A DNA stretch of 64,000 nucleotides, taken from contig LLEY01000103.1 in assembly GCA_001414485.1 (NCBI GenBank), forward strand, positions 156,701 through 220,700. The letters run 5' to 3'. The translations under genes and the position numbers were made by a program. Of this stretch, positions 47,524 to 59,132 are shown piece by piece. Each line of letters starts with the position of its first letter. Within the stretch, counting starts at the first letter, position 1. The notes under the pieces were generated by a model. That model saw only the letters and a program-made list of their open reading frames with translations, was not told the origin of the DNA and searched no databases. Source of the DNA: Calycina herbarum (taxonomy: Eukaryota; Ascomycota; Leotiomycetes; Helotiales; Pezizellaceae).

Positions 47524-48191
47524 ATGATCGACAAAACAAAGCCTAGCCTTCGGTAAGCAAGAAGGGATATATCCGGCCTCTCGTGTTCCAAACTCTTGCT
47601 AATACTCTCAGGGACTCCCAAGAAATGGTTACTGTTAAGGTGGAACAAGGAGGCAAGAAATCAACCTTTACAATCCATAAAAACATCATCTGCCACTATT
47701 CTCGATATTTCGCAGCTGCTTTCAACGGAGGCTTCCAAGAAGGTCAGACTCAAGAAGTTCTACTCAAAGATGTTAATCCTGCTATCTTCACTACATTCTC
47801 ACATTGGCTCTACTCTCAACAAATTGACAAGACAACCAACGCAATGAAAGACTTCGTTGACTTATGGCTTCTTGGAAGTAGACTTCTTGCTCCAACCTTC
47901 CAGAATTGCGCCCTTAAATGGTTCGATGAAAAGCGTGTTCTCCTAAATAAATGGCCTCGTGCTGTCTTCTACAACCGCGCTTGGGACAATACTCTCAAAG
48001 GAAGCCCTCTGTGGGAGTATCTCGCAGCTCTCGGTGCAACTGGAACTACGGTTGGGGAAGGCTTTTACGAGAAGATACATAAAGAAGTGTTAGTTGATAT
48101 GGACATGTATATGAGAAAACATAGGGCTAAGACGGGATGCAAATGGGTGGGAAAATACAACGAGGGAGAAGTAGGTCAGGCTCCCCCCTAA
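47524..48191 (+). CDS. BTB/POZ domain protein
   Basis: Exons 47524-47552 and 47612-48191 give 202 residues. The first exon (MIDKTKPSLR) joins to DSQEMVTVKV through a GTAAGC donor, a GCTAATAC branch site and CTCAG. The BTB fold follows: F-x-IHKNIICHYSRYFAAAF, then the FQEGQTQEVLL strand and FTTFSHWLYS, the standard fungal arrangement for BTB proteins of 200-300 residues. The domain mediates dimerisation and sometimes Cul3 ubiquitin-ligase binding. Nothing beyond BTB is present, so its partner is unknown. If exon 1 is not used, the frame starts with an ATG at 47583 and the N-terminus changes. Confidence 0.88.
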
Positions 48192-50052
48192 TTTGTGCCT
48201 AATAAAATACTGACATAGTGTTACACAGACTACTAAGTCTATCCTTCGCGAGATTGTTTCATCACCCGGCAACGATTAGTGTTCCCCAGCCCAGTCCTAA
48301 GGGAATTCCGATAAGAGATACATGTTTCCTTCTGGATAGTGGATACTAGTCTCCCCGACACTCTGGAGGAATGCATTGTAGTATTCGCCAAGGTTACGAG
48401 AATCAGAGGATACCTGGACCTTCTTTGGCAATAGTTGGCGTTCAACGAAGCATTCCCAGAGCTTTTTACGGATTTCGGAAAGAGGAGTCGCAACCTTATT
48501 GCCGACTTACGAGTTCTGTTGGGAAACCCTATTTTACTGATGGCAATATCTCATGGTAGTAGCTACATAGTAAATGGCAATTCGCTGAGACTGCAACTCT
48601 TCTTTTACTTTGCAAAAGTACAGAAATTATGGTCAATCATGAGGCTAACTTCAACACGCGATACCCCACTTCCCTTTGCCAGCAAAAAAAGCCATTATGG
48701 TTTCTAGTAACAGTTCACGACTCGACTCTGCAATCACTCCAGCATATTTTAGTTTCGGCTCATTACTCTTCTTTCTTTTCCATGACAAGTTTATATACCC
48801 CGTAAACTGTGCTGTCGTAGCAATAATTACTCTCGATTCTCAAGTCATCTCTCAGCAGTCCGTCCTTTATTCTTCAACCCAAAAAAATTTATGGTGATAA
48901 TAACACAACTTAGATAAACCCTAAGAAGATTACGATGAACTCCAAAAACCGGAACGCAACAAGCGTTTCCATCACAACAAGTATAAATACTACCCAAAAA
49001 GGTCACACGTAGGCACAAAAAATGCAGCAGGCAACTTAAAAGGTAAATATGGCTCTGGCTAGCTACCACAAAACAACTCAGAAATGGGACCAGTTCCCGG
49101 ACCAGGACTAGAACTAGGACTAGAACTCGAGCAACAAGACTTATTTCACTATAACTCAGACAAGCCCACTTTACCACCTTTGCACACCAGTCCCTAAATA
49201 TCTTCCAGTAGAATTTGCTCTAAACATCAGAAAAGAAAACGACAACAACCTAACATTCGACAGCAAACTATCCAAGCAAAACCATTCACAACAACTCTTC
49301 CTCATCAACCTCCAAAATCGAAAATTGCCTTTCATTTCATCTAGCAATCATTGGGTATCGGGTGGAGTCTACAAAACGTACCTCACATCTATCGGACACC
49401 ATAAAAACAGCCCAGAATGAAGAACCTTTCGCGTCATCTTCGTTTTACCAATCCGTGACAACTATCTATACTAAATACTCCCTAAAATTCTGCCTTCACT
49501 AGATAAAGCGAGAACAAGTGGCAGCACTACTTTTTTGATTGGTGTATCGAGATACTAACCAGCCCTCGGACTTCTTGCATATGAGTGTTTTCTGAGATGC
49601 TTGCTTGGAGTACAGTTTCTCGCGACTACTTAATGTCCCTTAAATCTTCAGAGCCAGATTCTGAAAAGTTGCAAACTGTTCTTTTGTTCATCGAAGAGTG
49701 AGTGTCCTTTGAAGAAGCCGACCATCTACGAACTTACTACCTCTCATTTCATATCCCGTCAACCAATCATCCATCAAAGAAGCAGACCAAACTTTGATCA
49801 TTGCTCGGCCGCACCCACCTCCTAAATACCAATTGTGCGAAATATCTCGAATAATTGTTTCAATTACTCCCAAGATTTAGAACAATTCAACTCTTTGCCC
49901 AGATTCGCTCAAACAGCGACATCCAATTTTCCGAGAATAACTCGCACACTAAGACAGAAGGCTGCCAGAAAATTATTTGTCATTTGCAAAGTTTGGATAT
50001 CTCGCTAAACATACAATAAAACCCCCAAAGACCCCCTCCCTTTCCACTACGC
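48192..50052. other. Intergenic between convergent genes
   Basis: In 1.9 kb no gene is recognisable. Overlapping open frames at 48239-48900 fall in several frames without domain or splice support. A C/T-poor, purine/pyrimidine mixed repeat (GGACTAGAACTAGGACTAG) lies near 49100. Confidence 0.4.
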
Positions 50053-50415
50053 CTATCCCAAACCCAACTCAAGATCACTGCCCTCGGGACCGTATGTAGG
50101 TAGATTCCCCTCATCAGAACCCCCCGCATTGCCCTCATCAGAGTCCTCATCGTCAGTAGTGAACCACTCTGGATCCCTGCCCCACTTCTTATGGAAATCA
50201 TTCATTTCCTTCTCCCGAAACTCAACAAGCTCCGGTGTATTATAAAGAAAAGAGGCAACTTTATCCCGTCCCTTCTCCGTCAATCCACGTAATTTCAATA
50301 GCGACACAATCTCCTCATCAGTCCATTGAGGTTTCCTCTTGACTAAGAACTCCAATCCTTCCGGGCCGTTGATCGAATCGACGATGGTGCTTCTGAGTTG
50401 CTCAATTGTCGTCAT
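50053..50415 (-). CDS. Small acidic-tailed protein of unknown function
   Basis: A 120-residue open frame starts at ATG 50415 (MTTIEQLRSTIVDSI). It has a predicted helical body with PQWTDEEIVSLLKLRGLT and a linker EFREKEMNDFHKKWG, and an acidic Gly-rich tail (DDEDSDEGNAGGSDEG). No family recognised. Its start overlaps the last 14 bases of the upstream membrane-protein frame in another phase. It is therefore either a tightly packed separate gene or the last exon of that gene through an intron I cannot fix. Confidence 0.6.
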   Translation of the reverse strand: MTTIEQLRSTIVDSINGPEGLEFLVKRKPQWTDEEIVSLLKLRGLTEKGRDKVASFLYNTPELVEFREKEMNDFHKKWGRDPEWFTTDDEDSDEGNAGGSDEGNLPTYGPEGSDLELGLG

Positions 50416-51706
50416 GCTGTGAACTAGAGAGCGCTCCCGTCGTATCACCAGGAACATGACTCTGTGTTGTAGTCAGCATGTATTGTAATTTGGTACTTCC
50501 TTCTTCTTTGGGAAATTGTGCCAAAGAGTTAGAATAATTCAGAAATGCTTGGTGAACGTACCCTGTGAAAAACGAAGCAGCAATGGCCAAGAGCTGCCTC
50601 GCCCAGAAAACCGCTTGAATCCAGGACGTATGGCCTTGAAATAGCAAGATGGGTTCCATCCGAAACAAAGAGTGCGAGTTCGCCGCGGCAAAGGCAAACA
50701 TCGAAAGACTTGCTACAAGGTCGAAGATTGAGCAGAGTTGGCGTAGTCTGGGAAAACATATCGAGATACTGGTGAGGTATGAACTCGTAGGGGAGACATT
50801 AGAGGCGGAGATGCGGGAGGCAGGGACAGGCAGAAAAGGGTGAACTGTCAGGTTGACGAAGCCCCAGGCAAAAACAAATATCATCTGTACCTCACATAGT
50901 AAGCAAAAATCCAAACAGCAATTCAGGAAGTTGATGCTCACCAATTTTCGGAAAAGCTCATAGCTAACATCAGTCTGAAAGTTGCTAGCGATATCCGCCC
51001 ACTCTTCACTTCCTAGCAAGATGTGTGTTGTTCCAATCAACATCATTGATATGCACGCAATACACACCGCGTAGAGATAAAATGTTTGTTCGACTGGCAA
51101 CTCTGGATGGGGCGTTCGCAGCATTTTTTGTAGCTCAGAAATGTCCTTGTCCCATTTTGCAAACAGATCCCACTTCGTAAAGGCCATGAACCTGAGCCAC
51201 AACCGAAATAGGTGGTAATTGCTAAGTAAAAGCATCAGTCAACCTTGACCACTCATTCAGACAGCATATTAGACTTACACAACCGAATACAATAACAGAG
51301 CCGTGCCTAACAGTGTTATGTTTTGAAAGGATATCCCCTCCAAGAAAAGAATGCCGCCAACCAGAGTTATCGAATAGGTCGTAAGATAGAAGGTCATGGT
51401 GATATCCTGAACTGTCGACACTGTTTCCAGCAAAGCCCTGGCAAGAATATCGTGGAGAAGCAGCCGTAGACCGGAGCACATAACCGAAAGCGCAGACAAG
51501 AATACCAGAGTGAAATAGCGACCTGGGTGGGGTTCAAGGGCAAGACGGCAACCTCCTCCTGGTGTTGTGAGAAGGTCAAGGAGGAAAACAACATGGCAGA
51601 CTTTGAATAAATGAAATGAGACTATGTCACAGGCAATCCGACTTTTCAGCTGTCGAGTCCCGTCTTCCCACCACCCTTGATTCCAAACGAGAGAAGGGCT
51701 AGCCAT
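50402..51706 (-). CDS. Polytopic membrane protein of unknown function
   Basis: Exons 51706-51279 and 51221-50402 (minus; GTAAGT donor, TTAG acceptor) give about 415 residues with six or seven hydrophobic segments. Examples are VCHVVFLLDLL, YFTLVFLSALSVMCSGL, ITLVGGILFLEGI, YLYAVCIACISMMLIG, MIFVFAWGFVNL and LLAIAASFFTGY. No transporter or receptor signature is recognised. Two more in-frame or near-frame introns are possible: GTGAGC...GTACAG, removing about 19 residues near 50885-50941, and GTACGT with a TTCTAAC branch site near 50562. The C-terminus is therefore uncertain and could connect to the small 50053-50415 frame. The Met at 51706 is the first ATG. Divergent from the Trm2-type gene. 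Confidence 0.65.
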
Positions 51707-52446
51707 TTTGCTTGTTTTCCGTTGTTGTTCCAAATTGGAAGGGAGAATAGGTCAAAGGAAAAGTGAATTTATCGAAGTTGTATGGAGGATTCCACAAGAC
51801 AGCTCAAGGCGACAGGACTAGGTCGGGATATCGGTCTATACATCAACGAAGGAAGTCACGACTGTCATGACTTACTCATACGAGTAGGTAAGTACCTGCA
51901 GTACCCAAACACTGCACTGTGGAAAGAGCAGACGAGCTGCTGCTTCCCCTTTTGGCCATCCGAAGACAGGGACTAATCACTCTTGGTGGGAAAAAGGCGC
52001 GGTTAAAAGCAAGCAGGACGAATTCGGATCCGACAATCCACGTTGCAGACGTGGGGAGATATTCCTGCGACATGTACATCTCTTTCTCTCAAACGCGGCA
52101 CTTACAAATGAGAAGTTGATGCGTGTGGTGTTTATATTGAAGAGAAATGAAGTATAGACCCAGGTGTGGTCGCCGAAGTTTGGTTCGTTGGCTCTTTGGC
52201 TGGTAGAGCTGCAGTCGAAACTTGGGAAGAGGCCTTCAGTGGAGTGGTGAGAAATGCGGCGCTGGTGATTTGCCGAAGACCCCTGCTCTAAACTGCAACG
52301 ACGGGCACCCTAGCGCGCTGATCCAAAAAAGTTCAGTAGACTCAGTGCAGTAAACTTTGGCGTGAATTTTGAATATCCCGTCATCATATCTCTCTATTAA
52401 TCGTCGCTGACGTCCATTCTTTTGTCCGCCATCTCTCAAAATTCCA
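51707..52446. other. Divergent promoter region
   Basis: Between the membrane-protein gene (minus) and the tRNA methyltransferase gene (plus). No gene seen. Confidence 0.45.
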
Positions 52447-54297
52447 ATGCTAAAGTGCTCGAGACGACTTTTCCAATCGATATCCTACTACCAACCGCGC
52501 CTGTCGACACAAATTCCTGCGCCGGCTAGACGGCCCTTCAAATTCGTTGCGATGGATTCTGGTCAGCCCCGAGGTCAGGATAGGAAACGACCAAATCAGG
52601 GGGGACGAGGCTCGAAACGACAGAAAACCCGAAAGGAGAAGCCGGTCAAGGAGGGTTCGAATGACGAGGTGCTTCTTGCAGATGTGCGCGCCTTGTTTGC
52701 GGCTCAGAAACTTTCGGATGCCACACCAGCAATCAAAATCGATTCCCTTCCTACCACTGCAGATGCGAATACACCGCATTCCGAGACGCCACCAGGAAAT
52801 GGAGACTTGGGGGTGGCATCCGCTGGAATTGGGGAGCAATCACTGCCAGCACCATTTACAGAGATAGAGGTCAAGGTTTTGGAGCTCTCATCGACCGGTG
52901 ATGGACTTGCGTTGCAAGATGGCTCGAATCAGATATATGTGGTGCCTTTCACTTCGCCAGGGGACGTGGTGAAAATCAAGGTCATTAAACATTTCGAAAA
53001 GGAGCATTATTCTATCTGTGATTTCATGTCTGTGGTTACACCAGGTCCATTCCGAGACGACAGTCGCATCAATTGCAAATATTTCAGCAAATGCTCGGGT
53101 TGCCAATTTCAAATGATGGATTATTCAGCTCAATTGGCACACAAGAGAACGATAGTTGAGAAGGCGTACAAGAATTTCTCTCAATTGTCCCCGGAACTTG
53201 TGCCAGTTATCGAGAACACTATTGGAAGTCCTCTACAATATGGATACCGCACAAAACTTACCCCACATTTCGATGGGCCTCCGGGTTACAATAGCAGAGC
53301 TGCTAGGAAAGAAGGCAACCGACCTCAGTTCACAGAGGTGCCAAATATTGGATTCATGCTCAAGGGCCAACGCAAAACCTTGGATATTGAGGATTGTCCG
53401 ATTGGTACGGATGCTGTGAGGGTGGGAATGAAAAGGGAAAGGCTCAATGTTGCCAAGAATTTGGATAAGTATAAAAAAGGTGCGACCATTTTACTACGAG
53501 AAAGTACGGAACGTGTGCCAAAGGACGACAAGAAAGCAGCCGAGTTAGCTGAGGACACCATCAAAGTCGAAGGAACAAATCATACCGATCTGAAGACATG
53601 TATTACCGACAACAACGCCCAATCAACTGAATATATTGATGATTTTGTTTTTACCAATACCGCCGGAGCTTTCTTTCAAAACAATAACTCCATACTTCCA
53701 GTATTTACACAATACATCCGAGATCACATTCTACCACCAGCAAACCCAAATGCCCCGGCAATCAAATATTTTATCGATGCCTACTCCGGTTCAGGTCTCT
53801 TCACAATCACCCTCTCCTCACTTTTCACAACTTCAATCGGTATCGATATCGCCGAGTCCTCAATCATCTCGGCAAGAGAGAATGCTGCTCTCAACAAACT
53901 TCCACCTTCGCAGTGTACATTCATCGCAGCGGATGCCCCACAACTCTTCAAGTCCGTTGAATATCCCAACGATGAAACTGTCGTTGTTCTGGATCCACCT
54001 CGAAAAGGATGTGATGAAAGTTTCCTCAATCAACTTCTGAAATTCGCACCGAGAAGAGTGGTTTATGTGAGTTGCAATGTGCATACACAGGCTAGGGATG
54101 TTGGGGTTTTAGTTAGGGGAGTCTCGGGTGTGAAGACGAGATATGAGATTGAGACTTTGAGGGGGTTCGATTTCTTTCCTCAGACTGGACATGTCGAGGG
54201 TGTCGCTGTTTTGAATCGGGTTGAAGAGGTGAAGGACGAAGAATTTAAGGAGGAGAAAGTTGAGGCGGCTGAGGAACCAATGGTGATCTTATCCTGA
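52447..54297 (+). CDS. Trm2-type tRNA (uracil-5-)-methyltransferase
   Basis: A single exon of 616 residues. The order is: basic low-complexity N-terminus; TRAM domain (about 138-200); iron-sulfur-type cysteines in CKYFSKCSGC (about 211-220); SAM-binding FIDAYSGSGLFT; then DPPRKGCDES and the catalytic Cys of VYVSCNVHTQARD (about 540). The enzyme makes 5-methyluridine at position 54 of tRNA using SAM. Length fits fungal Trm2 proteins. The first 35 residues (CSRRLFQSISYYQPRLSTQ) are rich in Arg/Ser with no acids, like a mitochondrial presequence. A second in-frame ATG at 52552 would start a form without it, as MDSGQPRG. No catalytic damage. Confidence 0.93.
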   Translation: MLKCSRRLFQSISYYQPRLSTQIPAPARRPFKFVAMDSGQPRGQDRKRPNQGGRGSKRQKTRKEKPVKEGSNDEVLLADVRALFAAQKLSDATPAIKIDSLPTTADANTPHSETPPGNGDLGVASAGIGEQSLPAPFTEIEVKVLELSSTGDGLALQDGSNQIYVVPFTSPGDVVKIKVIKHFEKEHYSICDFMSVVTPGPFRDDSRINCKYFSKCSGCQFQMMDYSAQLAHKRTIVEKAYKNFSQLSPELVPVIENTIGSPLQYGYRTKLTPHFDGPPGYNSRAARKEGNRPQFTEVPNIGFMLKGQRKTLDIEDCPIGTDAVRVGMKRERLNVAKNLDKYKKGATILLRESTERVPKDDKKAAELAEDTIKVEGTNHTDLKTCITDNNAQSTEYIDDFVFTNTAGAFFQNNNSILPVFTQYIRDHILPPANPNAPAIKYFIDAYSGSGLFTITLSSLFTTSIGIDIAESSIISARENAALNKLPPSQCTFIAADAPQLFKSVEYPNDETVVVLDPPRKGCDESFLNQLLKFAPRRVVYVSCNVHTQARDVGVLVRGVSGVKTRYEIETLRGFDFFPQTGHVEGVAVLNRVEEVKDEEFKEEKVEAAEEPMVILS

Positions 54298-57200
54298 ATA
54301 TCTCGAGTTGGAGCTCCCAGGTTTCAGCAAGAACCGGAAGGTGGGCTCTGCTGAATGCCGCCTACAAAGGCACGGAAAGCAGTTATGGTACCCAAATATA
54401 AATTCACATTTGATACCCAAGCTATGTATTTGTTTTTGCAACACGCCATTGAGAATTTTTTGGTTTCTTGGATCCATGGATATGAGTTTAGATTACAAGT
54501 TACTGGTAATTGTTTGGCGGGCACGTGATCTTCTTTTGGCCTCCAAATTTGATGCTGACATTCGCTGGGCTTACTCGGAAAATATTTTTGGGGGCCAAAA
54601 AGCGGTTGGCTTACCCCGTCTTTGTTGTTGAGTCAAAATATCTGAAAGTTTTCTCGAGTTGGATTTGTCGCTGTTGTTAGTGCAACCATCATGAAGATCC
54701 TTTGGATTTGTTTCTCCTTGAAGGACATCTCCAGCAACACTCCTCCATTGCACGGGAAGTCCCAAAATTGAGGGTATTGAACTTCCTATCCCTGGAGTCC
54801 TAGGACGTGAGTTCGCAGATTGTCAGCGGATTCGTTGTTAATTTCACTCGAGTGAGCTTAGGCTAGTCACGCTGAACGATCATCCTTTCAATCTTATCTT
54901 CCTTATCATCTATCTCGTACCTGTACTTCCCTACTATCAACACAACCTAGGTCCTAAGGTTGTACCACTTGTATCGCAAAGAGTGAAATTCAAAGGCAAT
55001 CAAACGTTACTTCAAACCCCCAAACCCCCAAATCCCCAAACACCTCATTTTTACGAACCTCATTCCTCACTCTCTAAAAATACCTAAGGTTCAACTCCCT
55101 CTGGATTTCAAATCCTGAAACAGAGGGGGATGAGATTGAGGGAGGCTCACATGGGATGCCGTATGGATCGCAATCCTTCATCCTATGTATTTCGTGATGT
55201 ATGTATGGTACCCTTCGTAATCAAAACCCCGCCCCCGCCCCCGCCCCCGCATCGCAGATAAGCAAAGCACACCTAACCCTTCCTTCTTCGTATCTTCTTC
55301 TGGTACGTACTTGGGTAGCATCACGTTTTTCTCACGTTATACAAATCACATGGTTCATCTTCACTTTTCTGATTTTCAGGTTGGGTCGCAAATTCAAGGC
55401 TTCAAAAATATCAGAAAGGGTCCCGATCGATCTGATCCGGGTTCTCTCTCCCCGTTTTCCTGACATGGATATTCAAGAGAAGATGCACCTCCGCCTAACG
55501 GTACAACCCCAAATTCTGCAGGCGTGCGAACAACAAAGCAGAGGTTCGCAAACTTGTTCGTGCATTGCAGTTCTTCAAATTTGGAAGGGAACAGGTGGAT
55601 GTTGTTCCCCTTGGGACTTGCATGCATAATGTGTGTGTGTGTTACTTTGGGTTCTCTTGTTCAACAGTGCATGTAAGGAGAAAAATTCAATCTGTATGGA
55701 GGAAAATGGAGGAACGGAGAAGAGATGCGGACCTATCTTTTCAGTTCGTGAGTGAGGGTTTCTTTACTCGGTGTTCTTGATGGGAAGGAGTTGGGAGGAC
55801 AAAGTAAATGAGGGCTTTTTTTTGTTGAAAGAGAGTTGGACTTGATGGACGCTACACCATGGAGGGGTTTGTGTATCGCGGTTTTCTATGAGGTTATCGA
55901 TTTGGGAGATGAGGAGATTGCTATTTCGAAAACTGGGAGTTGAATTGTGGCCGAGGGGTTTTCCCAAAATCTCGGAAGAGGAATTACGAGATGTGACGTG
56001 ATACAAAATTACGACCGCTATTCGAGGTAATTGTTTGTTTTTTGAGATCTATCAGAAGCGCGGGAACCGCGGGAATCGGAGGCAAACACCTCAACCGCAA
56101 TAGGCACTGAGCCATATTCCTATCATCTCGCGGAATAGCCATTTAATTAATTAACTCCTTTCTTATGTGTATTTCTTGTTTTGCGCCTCGAACAAACAAA
56201 AATCCTGATCCCCATCCCACCAGAAAATGAGTAAAAAATGACGAGATGAAGCTGAATCAGGATTCTGGGGGGAATGTCTCATTTAAAAAAGTAAAGAGAG
56301 ATATTCCCGAATAACATCATCATTTATCACACAGTGCTGTTTCAGTTCCCCTGAGCGAAAAAGAAATTTTGATTGCTGTAAGTCTGTAACATTTCCGCCA
56401 ACTACGTTACGCCTCTTACTTTCCACTTCATCATAGATAAATCATATCTTGTTTTTTGATAAGATCTAGAGTCGAGACCTCCGGGCTCGCTCGTGGGGGT
56501 TTTGGAGGCCTGGAGGAAATGATCATGGGAAGTGATACACCCCACGTTTAAATCCCATCTTTTGACCAAGTCACACTTTTCTATTTAGCACATGCCCCCC
56601 CACCCACGATTGAAGTTCGTGACTTTGCCCCACGAACTTATCACATGCTACTCGTTAATATATCCCGATATAAAATCCCGTCGCCACACAAAATCTGCCA
56701 GTAGGTCATTTTCACCTCCTTCAAACGGTCCTAAACAAAACGGTCTGATTCTTCCGCTAGAACCGTCACTCGAGTAAGTTGGGATGTTTAGGAAGTAAGT
56801 CATGAGAAAATGCGGGGGTCACTTCGAAATCCAGAGTACGAGTAAGTTAAAACTCAAAGCTCGGACGGGTCAAAACGGAACGGGGAGAAATCCGGGTGGC
56901 AAGCCAAGCGAGGATGAAGGGGGGCTTTTCGTGGGGTAAATTTAAAAACCATTCTTTTTGTCGGTGTTGTTTCTGGCATGAACCTCGTTTTCCCATGATG
57001 TGCTGAGAATAGAAATCCTCGTAATAATGAAGAAGGAAAAAAGAGAGAGCAAGAAATTAGAAAATCAGCTCCGAGGCTTGGTTTGCTTTTAACAGTGGCC
57101 TCGGCCCTCGTATGCTGAAAAAGAAGACGTGGAACGTAACGTACCGCCTGGAAATAAAAAACAGCACAACACACACACACACGAGAGCCTAGAGCCTCCT

Positions 57201-58703
57201 CGGGAGTCATCGTATCGCCTCGCAATAAAAAAGAACGTTCACCTGGCCCCCAAAACACGAGACGAGCCAGCGCAGGCTGAACTCACTCAGCCGACGACAA
57301 GCATACCCCATACCCCATATTCTCAACTCGAGGCAAAATGGCAAAATCGGTGGGCTACAAACCACGAGGAAAGTTTGGCTGCCTAGAAAAATCCCCAGAT
57401 TGTATCTGTTCTCCTCGCGATTCTGTCAGGCAAAAAAAGGTTTGTTTGATCTTATTCTCGAACCCATCCTTTCCGTCTTCGATCGACGGGCCCTAACATC
57501 CGCTCGCCGGACAACCGTAAGGCTAGGGTACCTCCACCCCCGCTACAACACATATCCGCTCCATTCAGTACATGTAATTCTTATTCACCGCAATGTTGTG
57601 TTTCCCTCGTCTGTAATTGGCCAGGATTCGAAACGGCGGTGAATCGAAAGCCTGAAAGGAGGGAGCAGCTCACAGCTCACGCGAAATCTCACCCCCACCA
57701 CGACAAATCCATTGGTGGGGTGGGCCACCGCTTCTTATTCTAGAGCCTATCGATGCGTGTGGATAGTAAGCCATCGTAAACAAGCAAGGCGGTCAGTTTT
57801 GCTTTTTGCAACGTGGACGGGCGGTGGAAAGAATACGGTAAGAAGGATAGGATGGGAGTCCGTGAATCGTAACTTTAATCTTTTTGATTTTTGCCCCTCT
57901 AGTCCAGCCGAAACCCCCCCCCCCCTCCACCAAAGAACCCGTCGCGGAACGCGGGTACACACAACCCATGGAAGCATTGATGCCGTTCGTATCTTGTTCT
58001 TGTTCGTGGCGGTCTGTGGTCACAACATGCGAAAGGGCTCATATATGATTCAGACAGCTGGACATGTCACAAAGTCAAATTTCATCCCTCCATACCCCTT
58101 GACTCGTCCAACTCCAAAACAATCAACAATTAAAAAGAAACAACGCCCAACCCATCTCCCTACGTTACTCAACATCCACCCTCATCAAAAAAATCAAATC
58201 AAAAAAGAAGCAAAGAAAGCCCAACTCCTAAATACCGCCAAAAGGACGAACGAAAAGAAAAGATATATTTGGTATCACTGCTCCCTCACTCACTCAACTC
58301 TCGCCCAAAAGCAGTCATCCATCTCGAAAGGAAGGATAATTTGCCATTTCCGGGGCTGAGTCAACCTTTCATACAGCAAAAGGTACCTCGAGGCTTACGA
58401 GAGATCTCTGACACGCACCACACAAATTACCGACTGCAGCACCACCAAGGCAGCGCACTCACACACACTGGGCCACCCCAAAACCGAAAATCCCTCGGTT
58501 TCCGAAGGAGTTGCACGGAAGGAAGGAGTCATCAAATCTGTACATTGCACTCGCGACTCAGGTACACCGCAACAGTCAGAAAACTCGAAAATCCCATATT
58601 AGGCAACGAAAGCCACCTTTCTCCATCTTCCCCAGAATTCACAAAAAAGCCAAAACTCTCGGGACATTCAAACTTTGATTTTCTCATACACACAAACGCG
58701 AAA
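54298..58703. other. Long gene-free interval, long leader of the next gene
   Basis: In 4.4 kb no gene is supported. Simple sequence occurs: CCCCGC repeats near 55230-55250, GTGTGTGT near 55630 and a C run near 57918. Such long upstream space is common for regulated fungal genes, and the last 0.5 kb is A/C-rich like a transcribed leader. Open frames (for example 55201-55629, 57712-58359) lack domain features. Confidence 0.45.
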
Positions 58704-59132
58704 ATGTATTTCTCCATGTCCCCCCAATCAACAAGTTACTCCGTCGCCTCACCCATGGACATCCCCAGCACCTCAGCGTCCCGCTCACCCTCATGCGCCT
58801 ACCCCTCCTGGCCGCGACGCGACAGTCTCTCCAGCACCGAACACCACAACCACTCATTCATCATCTCGGACGAAGAGCTCTTCCCCCAAGTTTTCGACGA
58901 CGACTCTTCGTCCTCCGCAGCATCAACACCCGCATCCGATTTCTCGCGCAGCCCAGCGAGTCCACGATATGTCGTTGAGAGCGGGAGTTTGATGCGCGAA
59001 GTCGTCAGACAAGAAAAAGCTGCGAGACAGAAGGAGTCGAGTAGTGGGAGGAAGAGAAGCTCGAGTGGTGCGAGTAAGAAGAGTAGACGGGGGAGTAAGA
59101 AGATGAGTCCTATCGCAGAGGTCTGTGAATAG
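58704..59132 (+). CDS. Small conserved-type Ser-rich basic protein
   Basis: A single-exon 142-residue protein. The N-terminus is Ser/Pro-rich; the centre has FIISDEELFPQVFDDD, an acidic docking-like motif; then GSLMREVVRQEKAARQKE forms a helix. The tail is basic with SSSGRKRSSSGASKKSRRG and ends MSPIAEVCE. I recall this layout from uncharacterised Pezizomycotina proteins, but no function is known; nuclear location is likely from the basic clusters. The frame is open upstream to an ATG at 58269, but that extension has no protein-like features, so the start at 58704 (AAAATG context) is chosen. Confidence 0.82.
   Translation: MYFSMSPQSTSYSVASPMDIPSTSASRSPSCAYPSWPRRDSLSSTEHHNHSFIISDEELFPQVFDDDSSSSAASTPASDFSRSPASPRYVVESGSLMREVVRQEKAARQKESSSGRKRSSSGASKKSRRGSKKMSPIAEVCE

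Noticed and set aside
58269..58703. N-terminal extension of the small basic protein by 145 codons
   Set aside because: The extension is low-complexity and leader-like; the ATG at 58704 has a better context and starts the protein-like part.
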